Source: Thiopontia sp964344435 (lineage in GTDB: Bacteria; Pseudomonadota; Gammaproteobacteria; GCF-002020875). Taken from it: a DNA stretch of 64,000 bases. The stretch spans positions 6,796 to 70,795 of the forward strand of contig CAYFNH010000002.1 in assembly GCA_964344435.1 (NCBI GenBank). Reading direction: 5' to 3'. Below are positions 8,124 to 14,873 of this stretch, piece by piece. Within the stretch, counting starts at the first letter, position 1, and each line of letters begins with the position of its first letter. A program made the translations under genes and the position numbers. Below the pieces are notes generated by a model, which was not told the DNA's origin, ran no database searches, and saw only the letters and a program-made list of their open reading frames with translations.

Positions 8124-8825
8124 ATGGACTACTCACCACTCAACATTACCGTAGTTGAAGACATCGAACCACAGCGATCTCTGGTCATCTCGCTGCTACG
8201 CCAGGAAGGACACCGTGTAAATGGGTTTGACAGTGCCGAAGCGGCAGAGAGTCAGAGCGGGTCAACGCCAATCGATTTATTGATTACCGACCTCAAACTT
8301 CCCGGGGAGAGCGGTCTCTCACTGGCAAGCAGTTTTCGCTCAGCTCATCCCGATATCGGTATTATCATGCTGACAGCACTGGATGCCCCCGACGACAAGG
8401 TCTCCGGCTATAGCCACGGCGCGGATGTCTATCTCACAAAACCGATCGACGCCAAGGAGTTGATTGCTGTTGTTGGTGCAATCTCACGTCGTCTCCAGAC
8501 AGCTACGACAGTGCCCGGCCCCAACGACCCGCTCATTCTCAACCCACAATTGCTGACCCTACAGGGAAGCAAAGAGACCATTACCATCTCACAAAACGAT
8601 GCACATATTTTGTCCAGCCTTATACACGCACCCGAGCATTTGCTGAAAATGGAGGAGATCTATGAGCTACTTCAGATCGTACCCAGCGCCTTGGCAAAGT
8701 CGGCTCTGGAGGTACGCATTGTTCGCCTACGTAAAAAAATCCGTGCCGCTGGATACCCGCTGCAAAGTATAAAAAAAATTCGATACACTGGGTATAAACT
8801 GTACACCCCGATAACAATTATCTGA
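8124..8825 (+). CDS. Response regulator, receiver plus winged-helix domain (copy 2, paralogue)
   Basis: A 233-residue close paralogue of the gene at 7133, collinear over its whole length. The receiver keeps the acidic pair (VVEDIEP), the acceptor Asp (LLITDLKLPGES), Thr (MLTALD) and Lys (YLTKPID). The effector domain carries SALEVRIVRLRKKI, identical to copy 1 in this stretch. ATG 8124 is chosen because it matches the paralogue and avoids the hairpin; ATG 8046 would add 26 residues without similarity. It lies just upstream of the Mms6/MamD-like unit on the same strand, but a strong promoter separates them, so regulation of that unit is only a possibility. Confidence 0.88.
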   Translation: MDYSPLNITVVEDIEPQRSLVISLLRQEGHRVNGFDSAEAAESQSGSTPIDLLITDLKLPGESGLSLASSFRSAHPDIGIIMLTALDAPDDKVSGYSHGADVYLTKPIDAKELIAVVGAISRRLQTATTVPGPNDPLILNPQLLTLQGSKETITISQNDAHILSSLIHAPEHLLKMEEIYELLQIVPSALAKSALEVRIVRLRKKIRAAGYPLQSIKKIRYTGYKLYTPITII

Positions 8826-8971
8826 ATAATATAACTCGAAGATGTAGGCTTTGTAGGAATATAGAGACGATTTACCTACAGTAAAACAACAATAAATGGC
8901 GGCATTCAACAACACAGAAAAACAATAATGAGAAACATTATCAACAGCATGAAAACATTGGCCTTTCCAGT

Positions 8972-8999
8972 TTGACAACTGAGAAAAATCATTTAGCAT
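8972..8999 (+). promoter_or_regulatory. Sigma-70-type promoter for the Mms6/MamD-like and MmsF-like unit
   Basis: A perfect -35 TTGACA (8972-8977) is followed after 16 bases by TAGCAT (8994-8999). Transcription would begin near 9006 and give a leader of about 125 bases. The surrounding 8826..9131 is AT-rich compared with the flanking genes and otherwise holds only the CTTTTT array, a small palindrome and the ribosome-binding site AGAGGA just before ATG 9132. Confidence 0.5.
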
Positions 9000-9014
9000 A
9001 GGGCAACTGGGGTT

Positions 9015-9044
9015 CTTTTTCTTTTTCTTTTTCTTTTTCTTTTT
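9015..9044 (+). repeat. Five tandem CTTTTT hexamers in the leader
   Basis: Five exact copies of CTTTTT, followed by CTTC. The array starts about ten bases after the predicted transcription start and ends 87 bases before the ATG, so it would be transcribed as a pyrimidine-rich leader. Copy-number slippage would change leader length rather than promoter spacing. Confidence 0.9.
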
Positions 9045-9091
9045 CTTCAAAAGAGAGAAACAGGCCCACTGGAAAAAGTAAAACATGGAAA

Positions 9092-9105
9092 GTTGATAAA
9101 TCAAC
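9092..9105. promoter_or_regulatory. 14-bp palindrome upstream of the ribosome-binding site
   Basis: GTTGAT-AA-ATCAAC is a perfect 6-bp dyad 26 bases upstream of ATG 9132. It could be an operator or a small leader hairpin. No factor can be named from the sequence. Confidence 0.4.
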
Positions 9106-9131
9106 AAAACTATTAAAAGAGGATAGAAATC

Positions 9132-10091
9132 ATGCAACAAGCATTGGCAGGGCAGGCAGCAACCGCAAATACAGGAGCTGCCAAAATTGGGGCAACCAAG
9201 GCGGCTACCGCAAAAGCTGCAGCAGTCAAGGGAGCTGCAGTAAAGGGGGCCACATTGGGTACTGGGGTGGATCTGGCAACCTCTGCAACTGTCGGCAAGG
9301 ATGTTGTTATCGGTAACGGTGCTGAAGTGATGGCCAAGGCCAAGATCAGCAGCGGTGCGGTAATCGGCTCTGACGCCACCATCCAGCAGGGAGCCGTCAT
9401 TGGCAAAGGGGCTGTGATTGGACAGGATGCCACCATTACCAAGGGAGCCGTTGTCAAAAGTGGTGCCGTTATCAAGGATGGCGCTACCATCAAGGCTGCA
9501 CCCGCAGCAAAAGTGGGGACTGCAAAGGTTGCTCCAATGGCAAAAACCGGAACGGCCGCTGCCAAGGCTGGCGCCACCGCAAAGGCTGCACCTGCTGCTG
9601 CCGCCGCTGCCGCTCCCCGTGGGGTAGAGATTGAAGGGCTGCGCAATGGTGCCATGGCTGCAAAAACCGGGACTGCTAAAGCGGGCGCTGCCAAGACCGC
9701 TCCAGCTGCAATGGGTATGGGTACTCTCCCACCAGGTGTTGAAGTCGAAGGGCTACGCAATGGCGCCATGGCTGCGAAGGCAGGAGCCGCCAAAACGGCG
9801 ACAGGTAGTGCCAAGGCCGTTCAGGCCGCTGCGGTGACCTCTACGGCACCAGCCGCCAGCACCTCTTCCACCGCTGCCGCAACCGGTAAGACCGCTGCTG
9901 CCACCATCTGGAATGGCAAGGGCTGGAGCCTCGGTTTAGGGCTGGGCCTGGGTGCCTGGGGCACCGCTGCCGTAGGCCTGTTGGGTGCATCGGCCGCCTA
10001 CGGTTACTACCGTCACCGCAAGAGCCTGCAAGAGGAAGCAGCGACCAGCGATAAAAATGTCGTGACTGAAGCTGCAAGCGACAAAGAGTAA
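9132..10091 (+). CDS. Mms6/MamD-like magnetosome protein with a hexapeptide beta-helix insert
   Basis: A 319-residue Ala/Lys/Gly/Thr-rich protein. Residues about 46-120 are hexapeptide repeats (GAVIGxDATI, GAVIGKGAVIGQDATI), expected to form a left-handed or bactofilin-like beta-helix. Residues 162-180 and 200-217 are a direct duplication (GVE-I/V-EGLRNGAMAAK). The end is diagnostic: TIWNGKGWSLGLGLGLGAWG (258-277), then a hydrophobic stretch to about 292, then a charged tail with several Asp/Glu. From memory, Mms6 of Magnetospirillum has nearly the same TIW-GKG-(LG)n-AWG block before its membrane helix and acidic iron-binding tail, and MamD has the LG block at a similar total length. Predicted site is the magnetosome membrane, controlling magnetite crystal shape. 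The beta-helix region is not something I know from Mms6 or MamD. It is followed three bases later by an MmsF-like gene. Confidence 0.75.
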   Translation: MQQALAGQAATANTGAAKIGATKAATAKAAAVKGAAVKGATLGTGVDLATSATVGKDVVIGNGAEVMAKAKISSGAVIGSDATIQQGAVIGKGAVIGQDATITKGAVVKSGAVIKDGATIKAAPAAKVGTAKVAPMAKTGTAAAKAGATAKAAPAAAAAAAPRGVEIEGLRNGAMAAKTGTAKAGAAKTAPAAMGMGTLPPGVEVEGLRNGAMAAKAGAAKTATGSAKAVQAAAVTSTAPAASTSSTAAATGKTAAATIWNGKGWSLGLGLGLGAWGTAAVGLLGASAAYGYYRHRKSLQEEAATSDKNVVTEAASDKE

Positions 10092-10094
10092 ACA

Positions 10095-10421
10095 ATGGCC
10101 GCAGAAGTGATTGTGATGGACAGCCACTGGGGGCCACGCCTTCGTGCTGCCCTGAGTTACCTTGGCCCAGCGGTCTTTGTGCCACTATTCCTCTATCGCA
10201 ATGACAAGTTTGTCTACTTCCATGCCCGTCAGGGGCTGGTACTCTGGGTAATCTCTGTACTCGCCATTGCCTCTCTGTTTCTGCCAGGATCAGGCAAGTT
10301 TCTGTTTGTGGTGTTGATGGGTATCTACCTGGCAGCCTCGGCAGTGGGGGTTCTCTCCTCCCTGTTAGGGGCCACCTGGGAGATTCCGGCTATCGGCAAA
10401 CTTGCTCGCCGCTATTTTTAA
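10095..10421 (+). CDS. mmsF: MmsF/MamF-like small membrane protein (Tic20/DUF4870-like fold)
   Basis: A 108-residue protein with three hydrophobic helices (about 18-33, 47-62, 67-90). The block RAALSYLGPAVFVPL, then RNDKFVYFHARQGLVLW, is the hallmark of magnetosome MmsF/MamF, where I recall AALSYL...FVPL and EFVYFHAKQGLVIW. MmsF promotes proper magnetite crystal maturation in Magnetospirillum and is encoded next to mms6 there. Here it starts three bases after the Mms6/MamD-like stop, so the two form one operon. Related Tic20-like proteins occur in non-magnetotactic bacteria, but the adjacent LG-repeat protein makes the magnetosome reading more likely. Confidence 0.72.
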   Translation: MAAEVIVMDSHWGPRLRAALSYLGPAVFVPLFLYRNDKFVYFHARQGLVLWVISVLAIASLFLPGSGKFLFVVLMGIYLAASAVGVLSSLLGATWEIPAIGKLARRYF

Positions 10422-10456
10422 TCTGGATTGCAGGCCAAAGTGTACCCGCACCATGG

Positions 10457-12268
10457 CTACCTTGAGTGCTGCTCCAGGTAGCTATTGATCTCCCGTAAAA
10501 AAGGCTCGCTGTACTTTTCCAGCTTCTTCTCCCCCACCCCGTTAATCTCCAGAAAATCGGCACGCGTGGTTGGTTGGTGGATCGCCATCTGAGTCAGGGC
10601 CGCATCTCCAAACACCATAAATGGTGCAATCCCCTCCTCCTCGGCCAGCTCGCGACGCAACCCCCGCAGCAGCTCAAACAGCAATTCGTCCCGCCCTTCG
10701 ACTGCTACCGTCTCACTACGTTTACGCTGCCGCTTTCCGCTCTCTTTCAGACGTGGCTTCGCCAACTCCAGCGACCGCTCCCCTTTCAATAACGGACGTG
10801 CCAGGGCCGTCAACTGCAGTACCGAATAGTTGGCAATATCCTGCGTCAGATAACCACGATGGATCAGCTGCCGCAGCAGGCTGGACCATTCTGCATCACT
10901 GCGCTCCTTGCCGATACCGTAGGTACTGAGCTGGTTATGGCGGAGGTTACGGATACGCTCGTTGTCCATCCCCCGCAATACATCAATCACGTGACGCATA
11001 CCAAAACGCTGCCCCACCCGATAGACACAAGAGAGCGCCTTCTGCGCATCCTCGGTCGCATCATAGCACTCGGGTGGATCGGAACAGAGGTCACAGTTGC
11101 CACAGTCTTCGGACAGCTCTTCACCAAAATAGTGCAGCAGCACCCGCCTGCGGCAGGTAAGCGCCTCGGCAAAGGCAACCATGCTGTTGAGTTTGTGGAT
11201 CTCGATCCGTTTCTGTGCCTCATTATCACTGTTCTCCACCAGACGCCGTGCCATCACCACATCCTGTGCGCCAAATAGCAGCAGCGCCTCGGCCGGTAGA
11301 CCATCACGCCCGGCACGCCCAGTCTCCTGATAATACCCCTCGATATTCTTCGGCAGATCGTAGTGAACCACAAAGCGTACATCAGGCTTGTCGATGCCCA
11401 TACCAAAGGCGACCGTAGCCACCACCACATCGACCTCGTCGCGCATGAACTGTTCATGAACCTGCTCGCGCACTACGGCAGGCAGACCGGCATGGTAGGC
11501 AGCCGCGTTATAGCCGGCCAGACGCAACTTCTCCGCCAACTCCTCCACCCGCTTGCGACTGAGTGCGTATACAATGCCGCGCTCTCCGCTGAAACGGCCA
11601 AGAAAATGTTTGAGCTGATCAAACGGCTTGCGCTTCTCCAGCGCCCCGTAACGGATATTGGGGCGATCAAAACCGGTAACATGGATACTGGGCTGGCGTA
11701 ACTGCAGCCGCTGGACAATATCCCTGCGGGTCTGTGGATCGGCTGTGGCGGTCAGTGCCACCATCGGTGTATCGCTGAAACGCTCACGCAGAGCGCCCAG
11801 TTGTACATACTCGGGACGGAAATCGTGCCCCCACTGCGAAACACAGTGCGCCTCATCCACTGCAAACAGTCCGATTTCGACCTCTTCCAGCCGTTGTAAA
11901 AAGCTCTCGGACATCAACCGTTCCGGAGCCACATAGAGCAGATCGAGGTTACCGGAATGGAGTCGGGCCAGGGTTTGTTGAGCCTCTTGCGCCTGCACCG
12001 AAGAGTTGTAACAGGCGGCATCGACCCCGTTGGCCTGCAACGCATCCACCTGATCCTTCATCAAGGAGATCAGCGGCGAAACCACGATGGTGGTTCCACC
12101 ACGTAGCAACGCAGGCAACTGATAGCAGAGTGACTTACCGCCACCGGTCGGCATCAGCACAAAGGTGTCACGACCCGCCACCACATCCTCGATGATCTCC
12201 TGCTGGTGGGGACGAAAACTGCTGTAACCGAAGACACTCTGCAGTGTCTCCTGGGGGGAAGAGTACAT
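10457..12268 (-). CDS. recQ: ATP-dependent DNA helicase RecQ
   Basis: 3'-to-5' superfamily 2 helicase in recombination and stalled-fork repair. With the ATG at 12268 (MYSSPQETLQ) it has 603 residues, close to E. coli RecQ. Walker A is MPTGGGKSLCYQ near residues 39-50, DEAHC lies near 145, and the helicase C-terminal block has VATVAFGMGIDKPDVRFV and QETGRAGRDG. The RQC zinc cysteines (CRRR, CGNCDLC) follow, with an HRDC domain at the end. The longer frame back to 12373 runs into yggS and lacks a family counterpart, so it is rejected as the start. It is divergent from yggS. Confidence 0.96.
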   Translation of the reverse strand: MYSSPQETLQSVFGYSSFRPHQQEIIEDVVAGRDTFVLMPTGGGKSLCYQLPALLRGGTTIVVSPLISLMKDQVDALQANGVDAACYNSSVQAQEAQQTLARLHSGNLDLLYVAPERLMSESFLQRLEEVEIGLFAVDEAHCVSQWGHDFRPEYVQLGALRERFSDTPMVALTATADPQTRRDIVQRLQLRQPSIHVTGFDRPNIRYGALEKRKPFDQLKHFLGRFSGERGIVYALSRKRVEELAEKLRLAGYNAAAYHAGLPAVVREQVHEQFMRDEVDVVVATVAFGMGIDKPDVRFVVHYDLPKNIEGYYQETGRAGRDGLPAEALLLFGAQDVVMARRLVENSDNEAQKRIEIHKLNSMVAFAEALTCRRRVLLHYFGEELSEDCGNCDLCSDPPECYDATEDAQKALSCVYRVGQRFGMRHVIDVLRGMDNERIRNLRHNQLSTYGIGKERSDAEWSSLLRQLIHRGYLTQDIANYSVLQLTALARPLLKGERSLELAKPRLKESGKRQRKRSETVAVEGRDELLFELLRGLRRELAEEEGIAPFMVFGDAALTQMAIHQPTTRADFLEINGVGEKKLEKYSEPFLREINSYLEQHSR

Positions 12269-12312
12269 AGGATAGTCTGGGATGGTCTGGATGATGGAAG
12301 TATACTCTGCCC

Positions 12313-12993
12313 ATGGAGATCGCAACACACCTGCAACAGATCCGTTCACGGATTGAGTCAGCCGCTGCAGCACACGGTAGAGACCCGGCTACCATTCAGC
12401 TGCTGGCGGTCAGCAAGACCAAACCTGCAGAGATGGTTGAGGCCGCCCATGCTGCCGGGCAGCGCCACTTCGGTGAGAGCTACCTGCAGGAGGCACTGGA
12501 AAAGGTGGACACTCTCCAGTTGGAAGGGGTGGTCTGGCACTTTATCGGTGCCATTCAATCCAACAAGACCCGTACCATCGCCCAGCACTTCGACTGGGTT
12601 CATGGGGTCGACCGGCTCAAGATTGCACAACGACTCGGCAACCAACGCCCGGTCAAACAAGGGCCGCTCAACCTCTGCATCCAGGTCAACAGCAGCGGGG
12701 AGACAAGCAAGGCGGGGGTGAGCTTCGAGGCACTGCCGGAGCTGGCCAGACAGATTAGCGCCATCTCCAATATTCGTCTGCGCGGATTGATGACACTACC
12801 GGCACCTGCCTCCGATTTTGAACAGCAACGCCGCCCGTTCCGTAAATTGAGAGAGGCACTGGATCAGCTCAACCAACAAGGACTGGCACTGGACACCCTC
12901 TCCATGGGGATGTCGAGTGACATGGAGGCAGCCATTGCCGAAGGGGCCACCATGGTCCGTATTGGTACCGCACTCTTTGGTGCACGACCGTGA
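12313..12993 (+). CDS. yggS: YggS family PLP homeostasis protein
   Basis: A 226-residue single-domain TIM-barrel protein that binds pyridoxal phosphate through Lys35 in LLAVSKTKP. Other family motifs are FGESYLQEALEK, WHFIGAIQSNK, CIQVNSSGE and GMSSDMEAAI. The family buffers cytoplasmic PLP and affects amino-acid metabolism; no enzyme reaction is known. It overlaps thiD by four bases (GTGA), linking vitamin B6 and thiamine-related functions in one transcript. Confidence 0.95.
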   Translation: MEIATHLQQIRSRIESAAAAHGRDPATIQLLAVSKTKPAEMVEAAHAAGQRHFGESYLQEALEKVDTLQLEGVVWHFIGAIQSNKTRTIAQHFDWVHGVDRLKIAQRLGNQRPVKQGPLNLCIQVNSSGETSKAGVSFEALPELARQISAISNIRLRGLMTLPAPASDFEQQRRPFRKLREALDQLNQQGLALDTLSMGMSSDMEAAIAEGATMVRIGTALFGARP

Positions 12994-13811
12994 GGCCAAT
13001 CGTCCTCGCAATGGGGGGACATGACCCCACCGGGGGGGCCGGTATTCAGGCAGATATCGAAACCGTAAGCGCACTGGGGGGAACTGCCCTCACCCTGCCA
13101 ACCGCACTCACCATTCAGGATAGCCATCGAGTACACCGCTTCACCCCCACCCCGGTCGACTACCTGCTGGAACAGGGGCATCTGCTGCTACAGGAATTTC
13201 CCATCTCCGCCATCAAGATCGGCATGGTCGCCAGCGTAGAGAGTGCCGCTGCAATAGCCAGGCTCCTCCAGCCCTATGGTGAGATCCCGGTGGTGCTCGA
13301 TCCGGTACTTGCCGCTGGCGGTGGAGGGGCACTCCACACTGAAGGAGTGGCCTCTGCACTACGGCAAACCCTGCTGCCAATCACCACGATGGCCACCCCC
13401 AACCGGGAGGAGCTTGGCAGACTGGTTCCCGAGAAAACGGAAGAGGGGGCACGCAGCCAGCAGCTGATCAATCTTGGAACCGAAGCGGTGCTGGTAACCG
13501 GTACAGACCAGCCAGCTAGCGGTGAAGGTGAGCATATCTGCCACACTCTCTACCAAGATACTCGATACACCCCCTTCCAGAGCCCACGCCTCCCCCACCA
13601 CTACCACGGTTCCGGCTGCACCCTGGCATCAGCCATTGCCACCCTGATTGCACAGAAGATCCCTCTTGCAGAGGCCATTCAGACAGCGCTTGACTACACC
13701 CTGGAAACACTACGCCATGCCTCTCACCCAACCTCGGGGCAGCACTTTCCAAACCGATACTTTCCAAACCGTTTGACAAAAAATATCTGCTGGATTAACT
13801 CGGTCGAGTAA
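12990..13811 (+). CDS. thiD: Hydroxymethylpyrimidine/phosphomethylpyrimidine kinase
   Basis: Ribokinase-fold kinase that phosphorylates HMP and HMP-P for thiamine synthesis. The N-terminus LAMGGHDPTGGAGIQAD, the VLDPVLAAGGGG segment and the C-terminal HGSGCTLASAIAT are the expected substrate and anion-hole motifs. It has 273 residues, starting GTG within the yggS stop. The final residues contain a short duplication (RYFPNRYFPNR) from a small direct repeat, probably harmless. The partner thiE lies downstream at 17079, separated by a rhodanese and a chemoreceptor. Confidence 0.93.
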   Translation: MRPIVLAMGGHDPTGGAGIQADIETVSALGGTALTLPTALTIQDSHRVHRFTPTPVDYLLEQGHLLLQEFPISAIKIGMVASVESAAAIARLLQPYGEIPVVLDPVLAAGGGGALHTEGVASALRQTLLPITTMATPNREELGRLVPEKTEEGARSQQLINLGTEAVLVTGTDQPASGEGEHICHTLYQDTRYTPFQSPRLPHHYHGSGCTLASAIATLIAQKIPLAEAIQTALDYTLETLRHASHPTSGQHFPNRYFPNRLTKNICWINSVE

Positions 13812-13916
13812 CTATACTCTCTTGTGCGACCATTGACTTTCTGACAGTATATATATAGCTAGAAAATCATGGCGTTACATATCATATAACTTATATACTA
13901 TAAACGGGAGACTCTC

Positions 13917-14756
13917 ATGAACATTCACAAAGCCACCTGGGCTGAGCACCTGCTTGCAAGCACACTGATACTGCTTACCACCCTGACAACCTCAACACAA
14001 CTGCTGGCAGACGAGTTCCCGCTACGAGCCAAATTTTCAGAGGTCACCCCCATATCCGGTGAGGCACTGAACGAAAAATATAATGACTACACCATCGTTG
14101 ATGCCCGCTCCGCCTTTGAGTTCGATACCATCCATATTGCCAAGGCGATCAACATTCCGGTTGCCAGTAAGTCTTTTGACAAACTGCTCGCCCAAAAGGT
14201 AGCCAAAGATGCGCCGGTTGCCTTCTACTGCAATGGAATCACCTGTGCCAAGAGCTACAAGGCGGCACGCAAGGCAGCCTCTCTCGGCTATACCCAGGCA
14301 CGGGTGTACGATGCCGGCATCTTCACCTGGATCAAAACCTATCCACAACGCGCATCGCTGATCGGCACCACCCCGGCAGATCCAGCACACCTGATCTCCA
14401 AGGCGGATCTGCAGGCAAAGATGGTTGATTTTGCCGGTTTCCAGAAAATCGCCAAGGAGAGTGGCAACACGGTTCTGATCGACGTTCGCGACCCCTATCA
14501 GCGTACACTCGCCTCAGACCGCAGCAAGAAGATTGATCTGCCAGCCATTGATGGTCTGCGCCCACGCAACATACCACTCGATAGAATGGGCAAAATGCTC
14601 AAGAGTGGACAGATGAAAGACAAGACTCTGCTGATCTATGATGCCGTGGGCAAACAGGTACGCTGGCTGCAGTACCACCTGGAAGGGAATGGTTACGGCG
14701 ATTACTACTTCCTCAACAAGGGTGTATTCGGCGTTACCGGTATCGTTAACAAATAG
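13917..14756 (+). CDS. Exported tandem rhodanese-like protein
   Basis: A 279-residue protein with an N-terminal hydrophobic segment (about 10-31, ending LLADE), so it is probably periplasmic. The first rhodanese domain has VDARSAFEFDTIHIAKAINIP and an active-site loop FYCNGITC (Cys105, Cys110). The second has LIDVRDPYQR and IYDAVGK, with no cysteine at the catalytic position, so it is probably inactive. It may handle sulfane sulfur in the envelope; the substrate is unknown. The 105-base upstream gap is AT-rich with TATATA stretches and GGGAGA before the ATG, suggesting its own promoter. A terminator follows. Confidence 0.85.
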   Translation: MNIHKATWAEHLLASTLILLTTLTTSTQLLADEFPLRAKFSEVTPISGEALNEKYNDYTIVDARSAFEFDTIHIAKAINIPVASKSFDKLLAQKVAKDAPVAFYCNGITCAKSYKAARKAASLGYTQARVYDAGIFTWIKTYPQRASLIGTTPADPAHLISKADLQAKMVDFAGFQKIAKESGNTVLIDVRDPYQRTLASDRSKKIDLPAIDGLRPRNIPLDRMGKMLKSGQMKDKTLLIYDAVGKQVRWLQYHLEGNGYGDYYFLNKGVFGVTGIVNK

Positions 14757-14780
14757 TCTCTCGCTCGACAGAGTGGTTCT

Positions 14781-14815
14781 CAAAATTCCCCCAAGGGTTG
14801 TTTGGGGGCGTTTTG
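14781..14815 (+). terminator. Intrinsic terminator after the rhodanese gene
   Basis: CCCCCAA (14788-14794) pairs with TTGGGGG (14802-14808). The flanks CAAAA and TTTTG extend the stem, and a short T-run follows at 14811-14814. It separates the rhodanese from the chemoreceptor gene. Confidence 0.75.
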
Positions 14816-14873
14816 GGTCACTCTGTATCTTGCCGCCACTCCACCTCTCTGATCACTTTACGGATGCTCTAAC

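Noticed and set aside
9015..9044. CTTTTT array and other tandem repeats considered as CRISPR
   Set aside because: There are no spacers, the units are only 6-8 bases, and there are no cas genes.
9113..9814. A 233-codon reverse-strand ORF opposite the Mms6/MamD-like gene
   Set aside because: It is Ala/Pro/Thr low complexity produced by the antisense of the repeat-rich gene; there is no ribosome-binding site and the sense strand has clear family motifs.
12268..12373. Longer N-terminus for RecQ
   Set aside because: The extra 35 codons overlap the divergent yggS start and have no counterpart in RecQ proteins.
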